NCBI GenBank assembly: GCA_002007465.1
Contig: LNAC01000162.1
Location: 2,581,832 to 2,645,831 of the forward strand
Direction of reading: 5' to 3'
DNA length: 64,000 bases
Origin: Ailurus styani
Taxonomy: Eukaryota; Chordata; Mammalia; Carnivora; Ailuridae
Shown: positions 36,701 through 49,055 of the stretch, piece after piece
How positions within the stretch are numbered: the stretch's first letter is position 1
Layout: each line of letters starts with the position of its first letter
Program-made: the position numbers and the translations under genes
The notes under the pieces: generated by a model
Database searches by the model: none
Seen by the model: the letters and a program-made list of their open reading frames with translations, nothing else
What the model was told of the DNA's origin: nothing

Positions 36701-36763
36701 ATATACACGTGTATATGTATGTGTGTGTGTGTGTATATATATATGTGTGATATATATATATGA
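36701..36763. repeat. Compound (TA)n/(TG)n microsatellite
   Basis: ATATACACGTGTATATGTAT, then (GT)7, (AT)5, GTGTG and (AT)6. Alternating purine-pyrimidine throughout, with internal self-complementarity. Confidence 0.93.
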
Positions 36764-37288
36764 TGAGTACAGTTAGTAATCAGACTGAATACTTATGGAA
36801 GAAGAAATCAGGGAATTATCAGTTTATCAATTTTTTTAACCAATTGGCCAGCCCCCTTGGAATTTATAATGCATGTAAAGATCCTGATGATTCTCTCAAT
36901 CCGTAAGGCTGAATATCAACTTACTGGAAAAAAAAAAAAAGAAATTCCAACTTGCTGAACCTGGAAGTCCAATACTCTCAATACTGTTCACAGAATTTCT
37001 TTACTTGTAATGAAATATAATGATGGATAAACATACATTATTGGCTTTGTTTATAATTCTCTTTTACTCTTATCCACTTAAGAGTCACCATTTCGGTTTA
37101 TTATACTTTCTGTTGTTTTTTAAAAAGGTTTTATTAGTACCATTTCCCCTTATTGTTATTTCAGTGCTGAACTACAATTGCTCAGGGGTCTGTGCTATAT
37201 ACATAAATAATACATCTCAGATACCACAAAAACCCACAGTAGTGGCAGAAAATAAAAAACAACTGAATACTAAAATCACCCAAAGAAG
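36764..37288. other. Unique DNA
   Basis: Nothing recognised. The 90-codon frame at 37020-37292 starts hydrophobic and ends Lys/Asn-rich, with no family match I can offer. Confidence 0.5.
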
Positions 37289-37791
37289 GTAAAAAAATCT
37301 ATAACTTTTGACTCTCCCAAAACTTAACTAATAATTACTTAACTAATAATACCCTGTTGTTGACCAGAAGCCTTACCAATAATGAGCAGTCAATTAACAC
37401 AGACTTTGTTATATGCATTATATACTGTATTCTTATACTAAAGTAAGTTAGAGAAAAGACAATCCTATTAAGAAAATCATATAGAAGGGCGTCTGGGTGG
37501 CTCAGTCATTAAGCGTCTGCCTTTCGCTCAGGTCAGGATCCCAGCGTCCTGGAGCATCCTTGCTCCGCAGGGAGCCTGCTTCTCCCTCTCCCACTCCCCC
37601 TGCTTGTGTTTTCTCTCTTGCTGTCTCTCTCTCACTCTGTCAACTAAATAAATAAAATCTTAAAAAAAAGAGAGAGAGAAAATCATATAGAAGAGAAAAT
37701 ACATTTACCGTACTGTACTGTATTTGTCAAAAACAATCTGCATGTAAGTGGACCTGTGCAGTTGAAACCCATGTTGTTCAAGGGTTAGCTG
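37289..37791 (-). mobile_element. Tigger-related MITE split by a SINE
   Basis: 'AACTTTTGACTCTCCCAAAACTTAACTAATAA', 'TTGACCAGAAGCCTTACC', 'ATTAACACAGACTTTG', 'TATACTGTATTCTTA' and, after the SINE, 'TACTGTACTGTATTTGTC', 'GTGGACCTGTGCAGTTGAA' and the terminal 'ATGTTGTTCAAGGGTTAGCTG' follow a TcMar-Tigger MITE in order. The left inverted terminus is missing. The SINE at 37487-37676 sits in the middle. Confidence 0.82.
37487..37676 (+). mobile_element. SINEC copy inside the Tigger MITE
   Basis: Head GGGCGTCTGGGTGGCTCAGTC with a body deletion after the B-box region. 16-bp duplication AGAAAATCATATAGAA at 37471-37486 and 37677-37692, identical. Confidence 0.96.
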
Positions 37792-38098
37792 TGTATCAGT
37801 TTGAAAAGACAGAAGTACAATTGGGTTGTAACAGTTTGGCTATAATTCCACATTAAAATTATATGTTGATATTTCTCAATACCATTACTAATAATTCTCT
37901 GATACCTTGGATATATCTCAGAACTTATATTTCTACATAACAAAAATAGAAAGAATTCAGGAAATTAAAATTGGTGAAAATTGACAGACCAATGATATAA
38001 TTTTTTCAAAGACACAAACCAGTCTTTGTGATGTCACTCAATGCAACTTCATTTTTGTCTTTCGTGGTTCTATAAAATTTTTCAAGAAAGATTCCCTA

Positions 38099-38293
38099 GG
38101 GGTGCCTGGGTGGCTCAGTTGGTTAAGCATCCAACTGTGCTGAGGTCATGATCTCAGGGTCCTGCATCGGCTGGGGCTCCCTGCTCAGGAGGGAGTCTGC
38201 TTCTCCCTCTCCCTCTGTCCCCCACCCCCACTCATGCAAGTGCACGCTCACTCACTCTCTCTCTCTCTCTCAAATAAATAAAATCTTAAAAAA
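38099..38293 (+). mobile_element. SINEC, intermediate-age copy
   Basis: Head GGGGTGCCTGGGTGGCTCAG followed by TTGGTTAAGCATCCAACTGTG. The duplication AAGAAAGATTCCCTA / AAGAAAGTTTCCCTA (38084-38098, 38294-38308) has one mismatch. Confidence 0.95.
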
Positions 38294-39990
38294 AAGAAAG
38301 TTTCCCTAATCTACTAGATGAAAATCCTAGCATTCCTATAATTTCAATTGTTTTTTTAAGTTTTATCCCCTTTATTTTGTTGTTCTTGAATTACCTTTTT
38401 CTTTAAACAATCATGAACTAACTCAGATTTAACTCTCCACTTGAGAAAAACTGTATTAAAAATATGTATGGGGGTGTCAAAAACATACCAAGACATTAAA
38501 GATTGCAGGGCTAAAATACTGAAGAAAAGGTCACTTCAGAGAGGAAATAGCACTGTTGATTTTCTTTTGCCCCTTGAAGGACTTTCCCATCTATAAATGT
38601 CTATTGACAGGCTGAGAAGCTAAGCAGAAATGTTGATAGTCTCATAGTGCTGAGAAGGATAAAAAATATGACGCAGAACTCACAAGGAGGAAGGCCCCTT
38701 TTAAACACCTCAGCGTTTCATCAGAAACACCAAAGACCTAAGAGAAAGGATAGAAATGAAACAAATTATTCTTCACAAGAACTGCAACCCAACTGCAAAT
38801 CAGCTTAATTGCTACTTGCTTGAAAGTGATCTGCACCAACCCCTAGACCATTCCCCAAAAACAAAATTAGATCAGAGAAAAATAAACCATATTATTATAC
38901 CTTATCAATTTTTCATAAGGAATTAGAATCATTTAAATATGTATGTGTATATAGAGGTATGTAATATGTATATATACAATAAAATAATAAAAGTTGAGTT
39001 TGACTAAAACCTAAGAAAAAATTTTGACAATAGTAACAAGTGCAGATCCAAATACTGGGGTCATCCGACTTAGACTTTAAGTACTCGTGATTCAGTAAAG
39101 AAATATATAGAAATTCTAAGCTTAAAATAATCAATATTAAGAAATGAAAAGATAGGCCTAATGGCATTTATATATAGTAACATATACTTACTAGAGTTAA
39201 CCAGAATTAACTAGTAAGTAGAATTCCAGAAGGAGATAAGAGATATAATGAGCAAAAGCAGCATTTAAATAGGAAAGACTTAGAATTTTCTGAAGTGATG
39301 AAAAACTTAGTCACAAATTCAGAAATACCAAAATGAAGAAAGATAAAAACAGAGATAACTATATAGCTACTATTGTGCAACTAAGGAAAACTAATGACAA
39401 AGAGACTATCTTAAAAGTAGTTCTAAAAACAAAAGTAGTTGTAGAAAAAGATGTTATTTTCAAAGGAGTGACAATATGACTTTGAGATGACTTCTCAGAT
39501 GGAAGCCAAATGCCAACTAGAATTCTACACAATGAAAATGTCCTTTAAAAAGGAAAAAAAAAGACATTTCAGAAAAACAAAAAAATGTGGTATTTGTCTA
39601 CATCAGATATACACTACACCAAAGGAAATAGGAGTATTTCTCAGGCAAAAAAAAAAAAAAAAATTCTAAGTATAGACATAGAAATTCAGAAACAAATGCC
39701 ATGGACGGGAAGGATAAAATGGGTAGATGAAGCCAACTGAATATTGACCATATAAACAAAAAATGCTACAATGTAAAATTTTAAATAAAAATTGACAAAA
39801 ACTACCTAATAAAACACATCAAAAGTATTTTAGATCTTTATAGTTTAAAACAAGTGATTAAATTTTTAATTAGACATTAATAAGTGAAGGAGGCATATAT
39901 AATATCTTGGGTAAAATCAAAAGCTTTAAACTGGTAGGATAATAAAGGAGCAAGTGAAAGAATAAAAGTACTTGATAAAAAAGAAGGTAA

Positions 39991-40109
39991 GTGGTGCCTG
40001 ACTGGTTCAGTTAATAGAGCATGCAACTCTTGATCTCAGGGTGGTGAGTTTGAGCCCCATGTTGGGTGTGGAGATTGCTTACGTAAATAAAACTTAAAAA
40101 AAAAAAAAA
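39991..40109 (+). mobile_element. Short SINEC of an archaic tRNA-Lys-like subtype
   Basis: GTGGTGCCTGACTGGTTCAG, then TAATAGAGCATGCAACTCTTGATCTCAGGG, B-box-like GAGTTTGAGCCCC, and a short 3' part ending AAATAAAACTT plus A13. Compared with the long copies it lacks the repeated 'gctcaggtcatgatctcag' insert and the TC-rich region, so it reads closer to a tRNA-Lys. Clear target duplications were not found. Confidence 0.85.
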
Positions 40110-40911
40110 GCAAGCAAGAAAAGAGAATAAGCACATATAACAGATGGGTAAAAAAAACAAGGCAATTGATTAAAATCTAAGTATCTTTAGCTAAATGTAA
40201 ATAATTTTAATACTCCAATTAAGGGGAATTTCCAAAATCAGTTTTAAAAATATTTCAAAACTTTTTACACAATGTTTTTACATATACAAAATGTTGAGTA
40301 TACAGAAAGCCTGGGGAAAAAAAGACGAAAAATTCTCTATTATCCTAACACAACCAAAGAAAATTGAGAGTAGCTATACTAATAAAAGATAAAAATAAAT
40401 TTTATGGCAAGAATGAGTACTAAGGATTAAGAAATATTTTTCATATTGATAAAGGAGAAGTATACCAGGAAGATATGGTACTTTAAAATTTGTATGCATG
40501 TGACTGAGAGAAATATATGAATCCATAATCATATTAGAAATTTTTATCTACTTCCCTTACTAACCATTGGAGAAAATAAAAAAAATTATCAGTAAAAGTT
40601 TAGATTTATATAACGCTATTAAAACTCTGACATAATTAACATATATAGAAGATTGTATTCGATCATTGCAAAATGCATTTTTTGATGTGCACATTTAATA
40701 TTTATTCAAATGCACCATATGCTGTCCCATAAAGCAAGTCTTGACAAATATTAAAGGATTGAAATAATATATTTTCTGACACCAGTTGAATTAAGCTAGA
40801 AATCAATTATAAATGACAACATAAAAATCCCGCCAATGTGTTAAAGTCAGGCAGTCTATTTCTAAACGATCTGCAAGTCACAAAATAAATCTTAATGAAA
40901 ATTAACAACTT

Positions 40912-41101
40912 GGGGCGCCTGGGTGGCTCAATGGGTTAAAGCCACTGCCTTCAGCTCAGGTCATGAACTCAGGGTCCTGGGATCAAGCCCCACATCGGGC
41001 TCCCTGCTCGGCGGGGATCCTGCTTCTCCCTCTCCCTCTGCCTGCCTCTCTGCCTATTTGTGCTCTCTCTTTCTATCAAGTAAATAAATAAAAACTTAAA
41101 A
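40912..41101 (+). mobile_element. SINEC, mustelid-type copy inside L1
   Basis: Begins GGGGCGCCTGGGTGGCTCAA and ends AAGTAAATAAATAAAAACTT plus A. The duplication AAAATTAACAAC (40898-40909, about 41102-41113) is L1 sequence. Confidence 0.95.
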
Positions 41102-41556
41102 AAAATTAACAACAAAAAATGAAAACATTTTTGAACGAATGAGAATGAAAATATGACACTGAAACTCAAGAAAATTTATAACCTTACTGGCATATATTAA
41201 AAAGGAACAAGAAAGGTGAAATTCAATAATCTAAATATTTAAATCAACAGTGAAAAAGAATAAGTCCAAAAATCTTAAAGAAGTTAGAAGCCAAATAGTA
41301 AATCAAATCCAATGAAAGTAGAAGCCATTTAAAAATTTTAGATAGTAACAGAAATGGGTACATTATGATTTACACAATCAAGGATTTTTTAAAAAGTTGC
41401 TCGCTTGTAAAGAAAAATAAATTTACTAATCTGCAAAACTTGGGGGTGGGTGGTGAGGGATCAGCAGGACAGCAGAATATGTGGTAATACTAAAAAACAC
41501 AGTATAACTACAGATCCTAGAGAATTAAGTAATTCATAAGATATGAGATGCTTTCT

Positions 41557-41761
41557 GGGCGCCTGGGTGGCTCAGTGGGTTAAAGCTGCTGCCTTCGGCT
41601 CAGGTCATGATCCCAGGGTCCTGGGATCCAGGCCCACATCGGGCTCTCTGCTCAGCGGGGAGCCTGCTTCCTCCTCTCTCCTCTCTCTCTGCCTGCCTCT
41701 CTGCCTACTTGTAATCTCTCTCTCTCTGTCAAATGAATAAATAAAATCTTTAAAAAAAAAA
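41557..41761 (+). mobile_element. SINEC, near-consensus mustelid copy with 19-bp duplication
   Basis: GGGCGCCTGGGTGGCTCAGT to AATGAATAAATAAAATCTTT plus A tail. AAGATATGAGATGCTTTCT is repeated exactly at 41538-41556 and 41762-41780. The intact duplication and near-consensus body point to a recent insertion. Confidence 0.97.
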
Positions 41762-43089
41762 AAGATATGAGATGCTTTCTGTTAAAATGTGCAACAATTT
41801 AAACAGAAAAAAATTCTTGAAAATTATCATTTATCAAAACTGACTTTGTAAGATACGAAAATTAAAGTATTCCTTATCCTTATTAAAATAATTAATGCAT
41901 AATAAATAATTTTGTCATACATATCCAAACATTCTAGGTCCAGATGCTTCAATAGGAAAGTCTTCAAAACGTTTAACAAAGCCATAAAACCAATCTTATA
42001 CACATATTTCCAGAGATAAGAAGGAAACACTTCACAGCTTGCTTTATGAATCTAACATAACTTTAATATGGAAACCTGAGAAGAACATTATAAGAAAGAC
42101 AATTATGACCAATTCTTCTTAGGAATATAGATGCAAGTATTTTAAATTAAATATTATACATCTAATCCAGCAACATATAAACCATCAACATTGTTACATT
42201 TTATAGGAATGAATGTGTTCATCACCTTGACTGTATAAAGAGAAAAATCATATGAAATTCTCCCTAAGTAAATAACACTTAATAAATTCCAAAGTTCTTC
42301 GTGACAAAAACTATTACCAAACTGTAAATGGGAAGAAAACATCCCTAATTTATTAAAGGCTATCTACAAAATGGCTGTAACAAACATCTTTTGTAATGGT
42401 GACCTATGGAACACTTCCCTCCTAATATTGAGAACAAAAAAATTATACCTTCTATCATCAACTTTTTTCAACATCATAGTTGACAATATAGGCTGTGAAA
42501 AAGGCAAGAAGAAAAAAGATGTAAGAACTTGAAGAAATTGTTCTCATTTTTCATAGAAAATCTTAAATAATTTACAGATAAACTTTTAATATATAAATAA
42601 ATTTATAAGGTAGTTAGCTATAATATGGAAAACCAATTGCATTTCCATTTATCAGAAAAAAGGAGCTTACGAAAATGGAGTTTGAAAATATTACGGTACT
42701 AAAAATAAAATCAGAAATATCAATTATCCAGGAATTAATGTATTAACAGACCACATGTCCTCAAAATAGAAACCTACAAAGCATTATACAGATATTTTTG
42801 AGGTTCAGAATATTAATTACCTAGAAAAGGTAGGAGCAAATTATCCTGGGAAGGAGTTGAAAGGGAGTCTCGGTTGCTAGTCGTGTTTAATTTCCCAGCT
42901 TAGGTAGTTGTTACTTAGGTTTGTTGCAAAATTCTAGTCTGCTTTTATTTTTATTTTGTAAATTCATGGAAATGTTTATTATATAGTATCCATTAAGATA
43001 TATATTTATAGCTTGTGTGTATTTTTCTATGCATGTGAAACATCAATAAAGTATTATTAAAAAGAAATTAACAATAAATTTTATTAAGA

Positions 43090-43430
43090 CATTTTATGAT
43101 TTGTACATCTTATATCTCTTGGCATGCCATCTATATTTGATTTTCTTATTTGAATACTTTAAAATATTTTTGGTATATGTTTCACATACTAAACTAATTG
43201 AGGCTGAATGTGTCTGAGAATATTTTTTAATATTGTCAATGTTCACTAGCATTCTAGTTGTATATAAAATTCTACATCAGAGTTATTTTCCTTCAATACT
43301 TCAATAATATCCCATTATCTACTTGCATCCAGGTTGCAAGTATTAAAACCTGACATAAAGCTCATTTTCGGTCCTCTGTAGGTGATCAGTTCTTGTTCTT
43401 TTGTAGTTAGAATTTCGTTTTGACTTAACA
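43090..43430 (-). mobile_element. L1 (HAL1-like) ORF1 fragment, antisense
   Basis: 'GTCTGAGAATATTTTTTAAT', 'GTTGTATATAAAATTCTACATC', 'TTATTTTCCTTCAATACTTCAATAATATCCCATTATCTACTTGCATCC' and 'TTCGGTCCTCTGTAGGTGAT' follow, in antisense, the ORF1 3' half of old L1/HAL1 elements. Whether it is L1 or HAL1 cannot be decided from this piece. Confidence 0.6.
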
Positions 43431-46109
43431 ATTGACATAAATAAAGAAGGCACATTCTGTTCAAGAGCATACAGGATGCTTTATAAAATAAAATGAACTT
43501 ATGCTAGCCATATAGCAAATGTAAATGAATTTCAAGGTATTTAAATTATTCAGATATGTTCTCTGGCCAAAATATCTGGAGAAAAGCATCTTATTTTATT
43601 TCTCTGTTGCAAATTCTGCAGAGTATAGAAATAGAATATCCTGTTCTTTCTGATTAATGTCAGATAGTATTAAATTGGTCTAGCTCTTCTTTTCTGTCCT
43701 CTCTACGATAGCCCTTACTGTTTTGTTTTTGTTTGTTGTTTTTTACTGTTCTTTCTGTTTGTTTTTTGGTGCAAGCCTATTATTTCCCTCAGGTTTTAAA
43801 GTTTACTTGTTTCTGATTGACACTGATCAAGCTAATATATTTAGTGATTATATACATCTCTGATCATTTCTCCAAACTTAGGTTAAAATTTTTCAAAGTT
43901 GACATTGGTAGTTAATTTCTTCCAGTGGTTATATTTACTCTGTCTTAAAGTGCAGTCTAGAATTTGGCAATTCCGGAATAAAACAATAAGGTTTGAAAGG
44001 CACAGTGACTACAGAAATGTAGATAAGCATGATATTGTCAATACAATGCTTCTTTACAATTTGGTTGATTGGGTAAGACATATGAAAGGAGCAAAGGAAA
44101 AGGAGGAATTAAAAGAAAATGGGTGTAATCTTTGGTGGGACACGGGATTTCAAAACCAAAGAGAAGAATATCACTTAGTATAAAGGAAAAGTGAAGAAGA
44201 AATTAACTTGGGTGGGTGAAATGAATTTACAGGGAAGATGGAAAGATGGAACCCTAGGGAATGTCCCCCAGACACAGATTAGAGACATAAAATGAGCCAG
44301 CGAAGAGAACACAATAAAAACTTCAAAAAATAGAAACAAAACTGGAAAGCTGCGATGTCACAGAAGACAAAAAAGATTTCAATGAGTGTTGGACTACAGG
44401 ATATAAATCAATACTTAAATACATATAAAAAATTGATTTTGTATAATACTAATTATTTTCTAGTTTATTGACTATATTTGACCAAAGAATCAACTGTCAT
44501 ATTTTGGTAAATCCTTTCCTTTCTAATTCTACTTTACGTTTTGTTTTTTTATGTGTGTATTTTTTAATATTTTAACCTTGGTGAGACAGTTATAATAATT
44601 TCTAACTCACCTATTATTTTCTGGCTACTTGGATTATTTTTAAAGTCAAACCTCTTTTCATTGAGTTCTATGTATGTATATCATCTAGTTATTACTAGGG
44701 GCATCCATGTAACTATTGATAACCCTATTATAAATTACCTCTATAGAGTTTGCTAGAATACATTCATGGATATTTTTTCTTTCTGTTACTATATCACACT
44801 TCTTAAATTATATATCAACAGACAGAGTTCTGCATAAATAAGAAAGCAATGTATTAGTATTAGAAGGAAATTTAAGAAATATCTAAAATTATTCTTTATT
44901 GGAACAAGAGAATTAAAAAGTATACTAAATTTAATAAAATCCTTGAGTACATATTATTAGGAGAAGATTGAGAAGGAAAAGCATTTAAAAAATAGACTCA
45001 TTGAGGTAGGCTATATTATTAAATTGGGAAAAGGTCAATTATTATTTAAAAAATAAGTGAATTTTTAATAATCGAAATGAGGTACCACAAAAAAGTCAAG
45101 AAAAAAAGCAGAGAAAATGTAGGTAATAAATGAAAAATATACAACTGAAAGTAAAATAAAACTTGGATATTTATTCTAGGTAGGTGGGATAGAATTATAT
45201 GATTTGGAGAATAGAATGCAAACAAAAACAGGCAAAACAGGCACAAATAACTAACCTACATTTCAATATCATATGGAAGAAACAGAAGAAGAAAAATTAA
45301 AAGAAAAAAAGGAATAGAAGACCTCTTTATAGACCAGGTAAAGAGAAAATACATCAGAAGAACTTCTGCCAAGTGGTTGGTCTTATGTTTTGGTCCCACT
45401 GCTCAACAAGAACTCTAAAATAGTATTTGTACAAGAAATTGCACAAGTCATTTAACATAAAAACTCAGCTAATAGTTACTGATTGGTTTTATTTATAGTA
45501 AAAAGAAGCTTTTACTATAGAGTAACAGAAAGGTCATATAAGTATGTTTGTTTGTGAAATGCCAAAGAAGTAGACCATGCTTTGATAATTTCAATAAACT
45601 GCTTCAGGAACACAATTTTTTATGTAGGAAAATAAAAGATAAAGGAACTAAAATAGTAAAATTTGAAATACAAAAACAGCATTGCATGTGAACAAGTATA
45701 GAGAGGAAATAAATTCATCCAGCAAGTGGGGAGGAAGGCAATTCTTGATAGAGATATTTGAAATAAACTAATAATACATGGACCAGGAGAGAGGAAATTC
45801 AGGTTAGAGAGAAATCTGAAACAAAAACAAAAGCAATAAACCCCCAGATTCATAAAAAAGAAAGAAAAAGAAAAATATGGAAGGAATAATACTACAACTG
45901 AAAACCATAACTCAAATATAAAATAATCACTTTTCAAAATATAAGTGTATATGTTGTCACCAACTCTGTGGAGGGGTATTTCAGCATATTTGAATTTATT
46001 AGCATAGGGAAGAGTAGGAAACAAACTCATGACAAATATGTAGTTACATATTTGGTTTGAAATATGTCTAAAAATTAACAGAATGATTACACAGTTTCCA
46101 TTCCCCATG
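43431..46109. other. AT-rich DNA, no gene seen
   Basis: 2.7 kb, strongly A-rich on the plus strand in 44.8-46 kb, possibly decayed LINE sequence that I cannot align. The longest frame in the window, 172 codons on the minus strand at 45620-46138, is Phe/Ser/Leu-rich because of the A-rich opposite strand. It shows no domain. Confidence 0.5.
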
Positions 46110-46630
46110 TTTTCTATTACACCATAACAAATTACCACAAACTCTGTGACTTAAAATAATATCCAATTATTATATCACAGTTTTGTAGATGAGAAGTCCA
46201 GGCAGGTCCCAGTGATTTTTAGGAACTCACAAGGCCCAAATTCAAGCTATCAGTAAGGCTGATACTTATCTGGAAGCTCTGGGGAGAAAGTCACCTTTAA
46301 GCTCATTCAGGTTCCTGGAAGTATTTAGTTCCTAATGGTTGTAACCCTGAGGATCTCATTTCCTTTCTGGTTGTCAGCAGGGATCAGTCTCAGCTGCTAG
46401 AGGACACACCCTGATCCTTGCATGAAGTCCTTTCCAACTTTAAAATAGCACCTATGCACTAAATTCTTAGGCTTCAAATCTCTGTGACTATTCCTACTGC
46501 AAGGCAAAGAAAACTCTGCTTTTAAAGAATTCATGTGATTAGGTTAGACCTTCCTGTATAGAAAGTAAGATCCCTGCTTATTTTCTAAGACACAATTTAG
46601 GATGTCCCTAATAAATGAATTGTGATTATG
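46110..46630 (-). mobile_element. MLT1-like MaLR LTR, antisense
   Basis: 'CATAACAAATTACCACAAACTCTGTGACTTAAAATAATA', 'TATCACAGTTTTGTAGATGAGAAGTCCAGGCAGG', 'CTCACAAGGCCCAAATTCAAG', 'TTATCTGGAAGCTCTGGGGA' and 'CATGTGATTAGGTTAGACCTTCC' follow the reverse of an MLT1-type LTR. Both ends are ragged and the subfamily is not named. Confidence 0.65.
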
Positions 46631-47354
46631 AATATGCTTTTATATCTGTACTTAAATTATTTCATTTCCCTCAGCCCTCAATGGTTCTTCCACTCTGAGA
46701 GATTCTGTCCAGCTAGGAAAAACTGCTGAAAGGAAATAATAAACAAAGTCAATTACTGGTGGTTGCCTCTAGCAAATAGGAAAATAAAGAATAAAGTTCT
46801 CTTCTTGAACAATACCTGGTGCCAGAAATTGATGATGATCCTTGACTCTCTAAGTCTGAATGTTTAAACTCATATATGCTGACATTTTGTTTTATTTGGC
46901 TCTTTGATCTTACAAAACAGTTTTGAAAGCTTAGAAAAACACATCTATTTTAGAACAGTGAAAATAACAGTTCCTCAGTAGAATATAGTTCCCCATTTCT
47001 ATTTGGAAAAGCATAGTTTCAACTAGGAAAGATCAGAGATAGAGCTAGAGTTTAAAGTCTGTTAAATATGAATAAGGAGATTGAAAAGATAAAAAATAAG
47101 TCATATATAAATTTCAAAGAAATTAGTTTTCCCTTCCCTTCTAATTACTGCTCCTCCACTAGCTGTTCATTGGTTTCTCTTTCTCTGCCTGTTCATGAAA
47201 TATGGAACTTCTTCAAATGTATTTCCTTTATCCACCCTGTCACTGGATAACCTCATTACCATTCTCTTAGAAGTGATTCATCACATCCTGAGTATTCTTC
47301 TGAGGCCTGTACCTAAATGACCATCTATCCCTGTTCAGCTTCAAAATAGTGGAA
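46631..47354. other. Unique DNA
   Basis: No gene or recognised repeat. Confidence 0.5.
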
Positions 47355-47845
47355 AAATCCCACCATTTGCAAATGGACCTAGAAGACATGCTAAGTGAAA
47401 TAAGTCAGTCACACAAGGACAAATACTTCATGCTTCCACTTATATGAGGTATCTAAGACAGTCAAACTTACAGAAGCAAAGAATAGAAAGGTGGTTGCCA
47501 GGTGACGCGGGGAGGGAGAAATGAGAAGTTATGCACCAGGTATAAAGTCACAGTTATACAAGATGAGTAAGATCTGTGCTGTACAACATAATGCCTCTAG
47601 TTAATACTTGCATTGTGCATTTCAAATTTTGTTAAAAAGTTAGGTCTCATGTAAAGTGTTCTTAGTGCAAAAAAAAAAAAAAACCAAACACAGACATAAG
47701 GAAACTTTTAGAAGTGATGGATATATTCATTATTTTGATTGTGGTATTATGAGTATATGCATATGGCCAAACTCTTCAAATAGTATTCGTTAAATATGTG
47801 CAGTGTTTTATAAATCAGTTATACCTCAATAATATTTTGAAAAAG
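47355..47845 (+). mobile_element. L1 ORF2 end and 3' UTR
   Basis: 'AATCCCACCATTTGCAAATGGACCTAGAAG', 'CTAAGTGAAATAAGTCAGTC', 'ACAAATACTTCATGCTTCCACTTATATGAGG', 'GAAAGGTGGTTGCCAGG' and the 3' end 'TTATAAATCAGTTATACCTCAATAATATTTT' are the C-terminal tail of ORF2 followed by an old 3' UTR. An A15 run at about 47670 is internal. Confidence 0.85.
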
Positions 47846-48599
47846 TGAAAATAAAAGACATTTTCAGACAAAAAAGAAAAGACTCTTCTGGTGGCAATTA
47901 ACATAAATGAGAAAAAAAATTGACTTATATAAAGAAGCCCAGGGGTGATTTGGATTCAGGTTAAGGTGTTGTCAGGGTCCAAAAGAAGTAATCAGAATTC
48001 AGCTTATTTTGTCATCTATCCTTCCATGTGGTTGGACCCATTTTCAAAGAAACATTTCCCTGTGTACAAGACCATATAATATCTCACTTTGAATTTACTG
48101 CTAAGAAAAGCTTTCCATCCTTACAATTAAAACCAAAGTTCTGCACCAGATTCTCTTTAGCCCAGACTGGATTCTGGCATTGGATGCTCTACTCCAAAGA
48201 GCACGATCAAACTGATAAACAGTAATTTGTGTCCCATCTTGCGGGAAGCCCAGGGTACAGTTTAGGAGTGCTTTGATTGTGAAGTGGAAGAATTTGAGTT
48301 ATATAGACTAGGATTTCTTTGAGATCATCTGCTATAGAAATATTCTGAGCTCTAATAGCCCATTATTTCTTGGATAGACTATGATCGAATCAAAGTAATT
48401 AATAAAGCATATTATCAGTATTATTTTAATTGTTCTACTCCTTGTATTATGGCTTGGAAGTACAATGGTCTGAAATAAGACATCTGGTGTAAACTGGCCT
48501 GCATTCATATTAATTTGTTTTCTGTGCTCATTTTATCTCCTGGGAGTTTCCAGACTGTTCCGATGAGGCCTAGAATAGATTGAACTGGCCCTAACTTGC
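47846..48599. other. Unique DNA
   Basis: No gene or recognised repeat. A 65-codon plus frame at 48028-48225 has no recognisable motif. Confidence 0.5.
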
Positions 48600-49055
48600 C
48601 TTCAGATTATAGCACATTCATTTAGGAAGGAATTTAAGACTCTCTACCCACTGGTTTAATCCCATCCTTTTCTAGCCCTTACTATTATTTTCCCTTTATG
48701 CTCCAGTCATAAGAGAATTCTTTTTTTCCCCTTTCTAGATGAATGAGTGAATGAATGAATATTTCCTGAATTACTCATTTTATGTTCCCTTTATTACTTC
48801 AGATTACTTTATACCTTTCAAGTTAAAAGCATTTCTTTCACCCTAAGTCCAAATTAAGAATAATTTCATCATAAAGATTTATCACTTCCCTAAAGAAATG
48901 TTTTACATGTATATTCTTCATGGTTTATTTGATTCTGTCTTGATTTTTTTGCTTTCTGTTTTTTTCATTATCCTGCCCCAAAGAGTAAAATGTACACTTG
49001 TTTCATTTCCTCATTCCTACAGCACCTAACACAGTTGTTGCTCAAAAAAAAATGT
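48600..49055 (+). mobile_element. L2 LINE remnant
   Basis: 'TTTAAGACTCTCTACCCACTGG', 'TTTATGCTCCAGTCATAAG', 'CATTTTATGTTCCCTTTA' and, near the end, 'CTACAGCACCTAACACAGTTGTTGCTCAA' follow L2 3'-region order. A short (GAAT)n patch at 48743-48760 lies inside. Very diverged. Confidence 0.5.

Larger units (their letters stand above)
38640..43075 (+). mobile_element. Old, heavily decayed L1 (ORF1 end to 3' UTR) with three SINE insertions
   Basis: The ORF1 C-terminal remnant is near 39515-39560 (LEFYTMKMSFKKE resembles the conserved 'ILYPxKLSF' region). The ORF2 endonuclease lies at about 40540-40850, where 'TTTTCTGACACCAGTTGAATTAAGCTAGAAATCAAT' gives FSDTS-IKLEIN, so the catalytic His of the SDH motif is lost. 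Reverse-transcriptase remnants span 41800-42830 ('AATATAGATGCAAGTATTTT', 'GAGAAAAATCATATGA'). An L1M-like 3' end at 42840-43075 ends in CATCAATAAAGTATTATT plus A. The frame is destroyed, and ORF2's 3' half is largely missing. Confidence 0.72.

Noticed and set aside
45620..46138. 172-codon minus-strand open frame, the longest of the window
   Set aside because: It is Phe/Ser/Leu/Tyr-rich because the plus strand is A-rich. It has no domain, and its 5' end runs into an MLT1-like LTR.
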